Source: Bacillota bacterium
GTDB taxonomy: Bacteria; Bacillota; Clostridia; Lachnospirales; Lachnospiraceae
Assembly: GCA_023421505.1 (NCBI GenBank)
Contig: JAEZTJ010000100.1
Coordinates: 1-10,194, forward strand
Direction: 5' to 3'
Length of the DNA stretch: 10,194 nucleotides
The notes beneath the pieces were generated by a model that saw nothing but the letters and a program-made list of their open reading frames with translations, was not told the DNA's origin and did not search any database. The position numbers and the translations under genes were made by a program. Shown in pieces: positions 4,874 to 10,194 of this stretch. Numbering within the stretch: the stretch's first letter is position 1; each line of letters begins with the position of its first letter.

Positions 4874-5083
4874 ATGACTGTAAGCTATAAAAAATTATGG
4901 AAAATATTAATTGACAAAGATATGAAAAAGAAAGACCTTGTTGAAGAGGCGGGTGTAAGTACATACACGATAAACAAGCTAAATAAGGGTGAAAATGTAA
5001 CAACTGATGTTCTTGTAAAGATATGCAAAGCATTAGATTGTTCATTTGACGATATTATGGAAGTTGTAGATGAAACTAAATAG
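4874..5083 (+). CDS. XRE-family (Cro/C1-type) HTH transcriptional regulator
   Basis: A 69-residue single-domain helix-turn-helix repressor. It begins MTVSYKKLWKILIDKDMKKK; the HTH proper follows, with KKDLVEEAGVS as the first helix and turn, STYTINKLNKGENV as the recognition helix region, and TTDVLVKICKALDCSFDDIM as the closing helices. Small SYKKLWK-type XRE proteins are common regulators at the head of restriction and other defence operons in Firmicutes. I chose ATG 4874 because GAGG (4862-4865) is 8 bases upstream; the GTG at 4856 would place that site inside the gene. The PAPS-reductase gene starts 30 bases after the stop with no terminator between, so this is probably the operon's first gene and autoregulator, acting through the repeat copy in its promoter (inference). 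Confidence 0.88.
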   Translation: MTVSYKKLWKILIDKDMKKKDLVEEAGVSTYTINKLNKGENVTTDVLVKICKALDCSFDDIMEVVDETK

Positions 5084-5113
5084 TTTCAATTTAACAGCTA
5101 GAATGAGGTTATT

Positions 5114-6907
5114 ATGATAGAAAAAATTTGCCCTTATCATGGCATTCCAACGCCAGAGGGAGAATGCAAGCGATTAGAAAAGAATGAAGTAACAGGTAAA
5201 ATGGAAAAATGTATGGCAATACCAAAAGATGCCACTACATTCTATTGGTGTGATAAACACATGATACCATTATTTGAAAAGAAATGTAGCTGTTGTCAGG
5301 AGGAAGAAAATCTGAGAGCAGAGGAAATGAAAGTTCAGCCGGATATTGTGGGAGATGCAGAATATATCGGAACTGATATTAGACCAGTTTTTCCAGAAGA
5401 ACAATTACTTTTAGGAGTAATTACAGAGAAGAAGAATCCTCTTTATTACCTGAGCAAATCTGTTTGGCATAATGGAAGTAGCTATATAGTTGATGGAAAA
5501 AAGGTCAGAATTTCTATAGATAAGTTAAATAATTTGAGTTTGAAAGAAATCGAAAAAATCAGAGAAATCGTAATGGATAATTCTGAAAAGATAGATTATT
5601 CGTTTTTTAAACAAGTTGTGGAGAAGTTTACGCATGCTAATAGGGCACGTCTTGGGATGGTGGTAGGTGAAGCTTCTGACAAGATAAGAGAGTGGGCAGA
5701 AGGTTATGATTTTGGCAGTATGATGGTATCTTTTAGTGGAGGAAAAGATTCTACAGTAGTTTCTTCACTTGTAAGAAATGCATTATCAACAAATGCTGTA
5801 CGTCACTTCTATGGAGATACAACTCTTGAATTTGAATCTACCGATGAGTATGCGAAACGTTTACGGAAAGAGTCGATAAAAGCAGGCTATTTCAGCACAG
5901 CTAAGAATAGAGTGAAGAATTTTGAAGATTTGTGCGATGTGTATGGTCCACCTTCAAGAGTTATGAGATGGTGCTGTACAGTATTCAAAACAGGTGCACT
6001 CATTGAAAACATAAATAAAGCATACAAGGATCATACAAGTGTTTTGTCATTTCAGGGTATTCGTAAGTATGAGTCTGCAAGCAGAAGTAAGTATGATAGA
6101 GAAAGTACTAATTCAAAGATTGCTAAGCAAAAGACGGTTCTGCCTATATTTGAATGGACAGATTTTGATGTATGGCTCTATATACTGTCTAATAAAATTG
6201 ACTTTAATGATGCATATAGATTGGGATATACAAGAGTTGGTTGTTGGTGTTGTCCTAATAATGGAGCTTGGTCAGAGTTTTTATCAAAGATATATATGTA
6301 TGATAAATATGTAAATTGGAGAAATGTACTACTAGACTTTGCAATTAAATCTGGCAAAACAGATCCTGAAGAATATGTAGATAATGGCAATTGGAAAGCA
6401 AGACAGGGAGGAAATGGCTTGGAAGCTGCAAATGCATCTGTACTAAGCTATGAGCCATGTGCAGTTGAAAATAATACATATAATTATGAGTTACAGATAC
6501 CTATTGATGACGAATTATATGAATTATTCAAGCCATTCGGGAAATTAGATTTCACCTTGGGCAATAAAATGGCAGGAGAAGTGTATGTGTTAGATAGAAT
6601 TGGAAATCCTGTCCTAGTGCTAAAAGGTAGAAAAGGAACAACAGCTTTTAAAGTAACGATTAAGGACAAAAAGCATATTACGAAAGATAAGTTGAATTGT
6701 CAGATTACAAAATATCAGATGTGTTCTGGATGTAGAGCATGCGAAAGTGTATGTAAAATGGGAGCTATTCGAGCGACTGAAGACACAGAAGGTAATATAG
6801 CGTATACGATTGATGATGAAAAATGTGTTCACTGTGGTGAATGTGTTGGACATTTCATTGGTGGATGCTATATGCGAAAAGTATTAACAATAAAGAGAGG
6901 CAATTAA
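5114..6907 (+). CDS. PAPS-reductase/DndC-like enzyme with C-terminal ferredoxin domain (BrxP-like)
   Basis: 597 residues in three parts. Residues 1-62 form a Cys/His-rich N-terminus (C6, H9, C18, C33, C46, H49, C58, C60, C61) that probably binds zinc. Residues about 180-440 are the PAPS-reductase/ATP-pyrophosphatase (PP-loop) domain, with SGGKDST at 208-214. Two cysteine groups within it, C287-C288 (RWCCT) and C377/C379/C380 (GCWCCP), resemble the [4Fe-4S] ligands of APS reductase and DndC-type proteins. Residues about 530-597 are a ferredoxin-type domain with CxxCxxCxxxC at 537-547 and CxxCxxCx7C at 571-585. The family activates or transfers sulfur using ATP or PAPS. In this context the likely target is DNA modification or phage defence: brxP of BREX type 4, or a DndC-like role. 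GAGG at 5105-5108 supports ATG 5114. DUF4007 follows after 2 bases. Confidence 0.85.
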   Translation: MIEKICPYHGIPTPEGECKRLEKNEVTGKMEKCMAIPKDATTFYWCDKHMIPLFEKKCSCCQEEENLRAEEMKVQPDIVGDAEYIGTDIRPVFPEEQLLLGVITEKKNPLYYLSKSVWHNGSSYIVDGKKVRISIDKLNNLSLKEIEKIREIVMDNSEKIDYSFFKQVVEKFTHANRARLGMVVGEASDKIREWAEGYDFGSMMVSFSGGKDSTVVSSLVRNALSTNAVRHFYGDTTLEFESTDEYAKRLRKESIKAGYFSTAKNRVKNFEDLCDVYGPPSRVMRWCCTVFKTGALIENINKAYKDHTSVLSFQGIRKYESASRSKYDRESTNSKIAKQKTVLPIFEWTDFDVWLYILSNKIDFNDAYRLGYTRVGCWCCPNNGAWSEFLSKIYMYDKYVNWRNVLLDFAIKSGKTDPEEYVDNGNWKARQGGNGLEAANASVLSYEPCAVENNTYNYELQIPIDDELYELFKPFGKLDFTLGNKMAGEVYVLDRIGNPVLVLKGRKGTTAFKVTIKDKKHITKDKLNCQITKYQMCSGCRACESVCKMGAIRATEDTEGNIAYTIDDEKCVHCGECVGHFIGGCYMRKVLTIKRGN

Positions 6908-6909
6908 CT

Positions 6910-7797
6910 ATGAAAAATTCTACAAATACTAAACCAAGATCAAAAGGGCATCAGACGTTCATATTGAGAGATGGTTGGTTAAATAAAGGGCTAGTAGAGA
7001 TGTCGAAAAATGGAAATGAACGTATTTTTAATGCCTCAGACGCAACAGATGTTTTTGGCGTTGGTACGAATATGGTTTCAGCACTGAAATATTGGTTGCA
7101 AGCATTCAATGTAATCCAAGATAGAAAGGGTGGTGGCTGTGAGTTATCTGAACTTGGTAAGCTTATTCTTAAAAATGACAGTTACCTTGAAGACATTTTT
7201 ACAATATGGATTTTACATTCCAATATTGTAAAAAACTATGAAAAGGCTTCATTGTTTCATGATTATTTTAATGATGATAAGATTCAGACAATAGAAAAAG
7301 AACAGTTATTGACAGTATTTCGGAGAAAATGGATTGATTATTCAATTCCAGAGAGCTCAATTAAAAGTGATATAGATGTATTGTTCAATACTTACTGCAA
7401 AGAGAAAATTAATGATGATCCGGAAGATAAGATAGTAAGCCCATTAGTTGAACTGTCATTGATTAAAAAGAATGGTAATGAATATGTAAAAGTACAACCT
7501 GATTTGAGATTAATACCAGATGAGGTGGTTTTATACGAGTTAAGTAATCTTTTTAAAATGCAAAATAATGGTGTGCTGAAACAAGGTAACAGTATAAGTA
7601 TCGAGAGAACTGCAAGTGGTGATTATAGTTTGGGGTGTATTTATAACCTATCAAAAATTGCCACAAACCAAATGTTAAATAGATTAGAAAATCTTAAATA
7701 TATAAGAGTAGATAGAACAGCGGGACTTGATATGATATATGACGAAAGAATACCAGAACCGTTAGATATCATTCGAGAATATTACGCACAAAGGTAG
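6910..7797 (+). CDS. DUF4007 family protein, defence-associated
   Basis: 295 residues. The opening after a basic leader, KGHQTFILRDGWLNKGL, is the signature of DUF4007. Residues about 39-70 (NASDATDVFGVGTNMVSALKYWL) look like a winged helix-turn-helix, and the remainder is mostly helical, without catalytic motifs, signal peptide or membrane segments. DUF4007 is typically encoded directly beside PAPS-reductase/DndC-like genes in defence and DNA-sulfur-modification loci. A role as a DNA-binding or specificity partner of the PAPS-reductase-like enzyme is an inference. AGAGAGG (6894-6900) supports ATG 6910, 2 bases after the upstream stop. An upstream in-frame start at 6841 would lie inside the ferredoxin domain gene and is rejected. 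The ATPase gene begins 11 bases downstream. Confidence 0.85.
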   Translation: MKNSTNTKPRSKGHQTFILRDGWLNKGLVEMSKNGNERIFNASDATDVFGVGTNMVSALKYWLQAFNVIQDRKGGGCELSELGKLILKNDSYLEDIFTIWILHSNIVKNYEKASLFHDYFNDDKIQTIEKEQLLTVFRRKWIDYSIPESSIKSDIDVLFNTYCKEKINDDPEDKIVSPLVELSLIKKNGNEYVKVQPDLRLIPDEVVLYELSNLFKMQNNGVLKQGNSISIERTASGDYSLGCIYNLSKIATNQMLNRLENLKYIRVDRTAGLDMIYDERIPEPLDIIREYYAQR

Positions 7798-7808
7798 GAA
7801 GAAACAAT

Positions 7809-10194
7809 ATGACGAAGTTTAAAAGTTTGAATGAATTTATTAGCTTTAATCCCAATTTTAGGAACGCAATAAATTTGTATTTAAATTTGAATAATAAAGA
7901 AAAAATATTAAGCTATATACCAACAAAATCTTCTGTGGAAATATTAAAAAGATATTTAAAGGCTGTACAGAACAATAACCTTCATGCATCTATGTTAATA
8001 GGACCATATGGTAAGGGAAAATCACATTTACTATTAATTTTGTTGGCAATTCTTTCTATGGATAGAACGAATGAAAATGAAAATGAGATTTATAATACTT
8101 TACTTTCAAAGATAAATAAAGTTGATAAAGAAACAGCTGATATGGTGGAAAAAATCTGGAATCAGAAAAATGGAAGATTTTTACCAGTAATTATTAATTG
8201 CCAAGGTGATGTGAACCAGGCATTCTTGTTAGCAATGAATCAAGCATTAAATAATTATGGATTAAGCAATTTAGTTCCAGATACTTACTTTGAACATGCT
8301 AATCTTGCAATTGAGAATTGGAAAAATAATTATTCGGAAACTTATGATGAATTCTGTTCCATCTTAAAAAAGAAGAAAATTACTCCTAATCAGATGACAG
8401 TAGAATTGTCTCAATTCAATGAAGATTATTTGAATATATTCAAAGAGTTGTTCCCAGAACTTACATCAGGAAGTAATTTTAATCCCTTAGCAGAATCAGA
8501 GGTTACAAAGTTATATACAAGCATAGCGGATAAATTACGAGAAGAATATGGATACCGAGGCATTTACATTGTATTTGATGAGTTCAGTAAGTTTATCGAA
8601 GGACAGGATGAAATGTCAGCAGGAATTAACATGCAGTTGATCCAGAGTATTTGTGAGATGGCAGGAGATGCAAAAGATCCTGAGATCTATATTACTCTTG
8701 TTGCACATAAGCCAATAAAAGAATATGGAAATAAGTTAAAGAAAGAGACGATAGATTCATTTACTGGTATTGAAGGAAGATTAGATGATGAAGTATATTT
8801 TAAATCTTCTGCAAAAAATAATTATGAGTTAATACAAAATGCAATAATTAAAAATGACTCTGATTTAGACCTTATTCCACAGTCTGAAATAGAAAAACAT
8901 TTCTCAAAGGATGTGGTAGGAGAAAATTTTTCTGCTCCTGGATTCTCAACAGAATTTACAAAAGAAGATTTTGAAAGAATTGTAGTTAGAGGATGTTATC
9001 CATTAACGCCTATTTCTTCATATCTTTTGCTGAATATTAGCGAAAAAGTTGCTCAGAATGAAAGAACGCTGTTTACTTTTATTTCTAAAGAAGAACAGAT
9101 GAGTATGATAGATTTTGTTAAGAACAGTGCAGCAAAAAATGGTGTGGTTAGCAGCAACTGGAGTATTAAACCAGATTTAATATATGACTATTTTGCGAAT
9201 CTATTCAAAAATGATTCGGATGAGATAAAGGGTATTTATTTAAAGAGTGTTACAGCAATTGATGTTGCAAGCACGAAATATAAGTATAATGAGGCACCAA
9301 TCGTTATTTTAAAAACTTTAGCAGTATTAATGATAACGAATAAAAGACAAGAATTGCCTTGGGATCATTTTACATTAAGAATGGCTGTAAATATGAATTA
9401 CTCTGAAGCAATAAGAGAGAAGTATGAAGATGCAATATCTAATCTTATTGAATTAGGGATTATCGATGTAGATGGAGATAATTTCTATAAATTTAAGACT
9501 TTAGAGGGAACAGAACTTGAAGATGAGATAAGCAAGAGATGGAAACTTGCCACTAATGATACAGCTATTAGTTCATTACTTCAAAGTATATTTGATACAA
9601 AGTACGTATTTCCAAAGAGGTACAATTATGAGTATGGAATTACAAGATATTTCAGATTTGACTTTAAAGAGGTTAGCGACTTCTTAAAAATAAACAATGA
9701 TGATATTTTCTTTGAAGATGGACTTTATTGTGATGGAAAAGTAATATGCGTCTATAAATATAATCGCAATAGTTTTTCGGAGGAGATAAAGAGAAAAGTT
9801 GAAGAATTGAGAAGCCATAAGATTGTAGTAGTATATACAGATAAGACTTTCGATTTAAAAGAGACTGTATATAAATTGCAAGTTTTAAATGACATTAAAG
9901 ATGATTTCAAATTCATGGAGAAAAATAGTAAACTTTCTGCAGAAATTGATGCACAGGAAGATATGCTTGAGACTAGAATACTTTCTCTATTGGATAAGAT
10001 GTTTGGAAGATTTGGAGAGTTTGAAATTTCTTATTTCCTAGAAGATAAGATTGTCTCAGATACAACAAAGACAATTACAGATGCAGTAGATAGTTTATGC
10101 TATAAGATTTTTGATAAAACACCAGTAATCAATAATGAATTTGTAAATAAACAAATAGTATCAACTGCGGCGGCTCAAACTGCTCGTAAGAAAC
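7809..10194 (+). CDS. Large BrxC/PglY-like P-loop ATPase (3' end beyond window)
   Basis: From ATG 7809 the frame is open for 795 codons to the right edge with no stop. The ribosome binding site is a modest AGGAAG overlapping the end of the upstream gene (7796-7801). Walker A is GPYGKGKS at residues 65-72; a hydrophobic Walker B with acidic pair, IYIVFDEF, lies at 252-259 (D257, E258). The start, FISFNPNFRNAINLYLNLNN, then IPTKSSVEILKRYLKA, is that of large AAA-like ATPases of defence operons. Known BrxC/PglY proteins run to about 1100-1250 residues, which fits a gene continuing past the edge. In BREX this ATPase is essential, probably acting on DNA or assembling the complex. The family assignment rests on the motifs, size and the PAPS-reductase/DUF4007 neighbours; a Dnd/Dpt-type ATPase is the alternative. 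Confidence 0.75.
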   Translation, partial: MTKFKSLNEFISFNPNFRNAINLYLNLNNKEKILSYIPTKSSVEILKRYLKAVQNNNLHASMLIGPYGKGKSHLLLILLAILSMDRTNENENEIYNTLLSKINKVDKETADMVEKIWNQKNGRFLPVIINCQGDVNQAFLLAMNQALNNYGLSNLVPDTYFEHANLAIENWKNNYSETYDEFCSILKKKKITPNQMTVELSQFNEDYLNIFKELFPELTSGSNFNPLAESEVTKLYTSIADKLREEYGYRGIYIVFDEFSKFIEGQDEMSAGINMQLIQSICEMAGDAKDPEIYITLVAHKPIKEYGNKLKKETIDSFTGIEGRLDDEVYFKSSAKNNYELIQNAIIKNDSDLDLIPQSEIEKHFSKDVVGENFSAPGFSTEFTKEDFERIVVRGCYPLTPISSYLLLNISEKVAQNERTLFTFISKEEQMSMIDFVKNSAAKNGVVSSNWSIKPDLIYDYFANLFKNDSDEIKGIYLKSVTAIDVASTKYKYNEAPIVILKTLAVLMITNKRQELPWDHFTLRMAVNMNYSEAIREKYEDAISNLIELGIIDVDGDNFYKFKTLEGTELEDEISKRWKLATNDTAISSLLQSIFDTKYVFPKRYNYEYGITRYFRFDFKEVSDFLKINNDDIFFEDGLYCDGKVICVYKYNRNSFSEEIKRKVEELRSHKIVVVYTDKTFDLKETVYKLQVLNDIKDDFKFMEKNSKLSAEIDAQEDMLETRILSLLDKMFGRFGEFEISYFLEDKIVSDTTKTITDAVDSLCYKIFDKTPVINNEFVNKQIVSTAAAQTARKK

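Noticed and set aside
6039..6853. Alternative-frame and minus-strand frames inside the PAPS-reductase-like gene
   Set aside because: They overlap the PP-loop and ferredoxin coding region, with no start signals and no recognisable domains.
6841..6909. Longer start for the DUF4007 gene inside the PAPS-reductase gene
   Set aside because: Those 23 codons translate the Cys-rich ferredoxin region in another frame. ATG 6910 has a good ribosome binding site and gives the expected DUF4007 beginning.

Overview
The window is AT-rich with strong AGGAGG-type ribosome binding sites. The small Cys-rich and EF-hand proteins, the Cys-rich IS30 transposase and the SYKKLWK-type XRE regulator are all familiar from gut Clostridia. 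I read it as Lachnospiraceae or a close relative, in an accessory (defence-island-like) chromosomal region. No rRNA, tRNA or CRISPR array is visible.

Layout. (1) 1-168: the tail of an unidentified gene and a strong intrinsic terminator. (2) 239-1752: a two-gene operon with a von Willebrand A (VWA) metal-binding protein and a DraG-type ADP-ribosylglycohydrolase. Its end runs into a three-hairpin structure finishing in a terminator-like stem (1748-1883). (3) 1897-2894: a cluster of very small genes. These are a 38-aa Cys-rich peptide, a 126-aa hypothetical, and a very acidic 66-aa protein with a perfect EF-hand loop that overlaps its neighbour by ATGA and appears cut short by an in-frame TGA. 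Two degraded small reading frames follow. (4) 2976-3140: about six and a half tandem copies of a 20-bp direct repeat, unexplained by any gene. (5) about 3263-4619: an IS30-family insertion sequence on the minus strand, with a possible 37-codon hydrophobic frame ahead of its transposase. (6) 4764-10194: a plus-strand defence-type operon. It holds an XRE regulator, a PAPS-reductase/DndC-like enzyme with a C-terminal ferredoxin domain, a DUF4007 protein, and the first 795 codons of a large P-loop ATPase that runs off the window.

How it works together. The PAPS-reductase-like enzyme, DUF4007 and a BrxC/PglY-like ATPase in tight order fit a BREX type 4-like phage-defence locus (PAPS-reductase gene brxP in place of the pglX methylase). 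A sulfur-based DNA-modification system related to Dnd is the main alternative. The decisive genes (pglZ and brxL, or dnd/dpt genes) would lie past the right edge.

The most notable unlisted signal is the 20-bp repeat. It forms an array left of the IS. A single inverted copy sits across the -35 and spacer of the predicted promoter of the XRE regulator, and a weaker direct copy lies between the IS and that promoter. I infer a regulator-binding element controlling the defence operon, with the array as a multi-site operator or titration site that an IS30 element has since been inserted beside.
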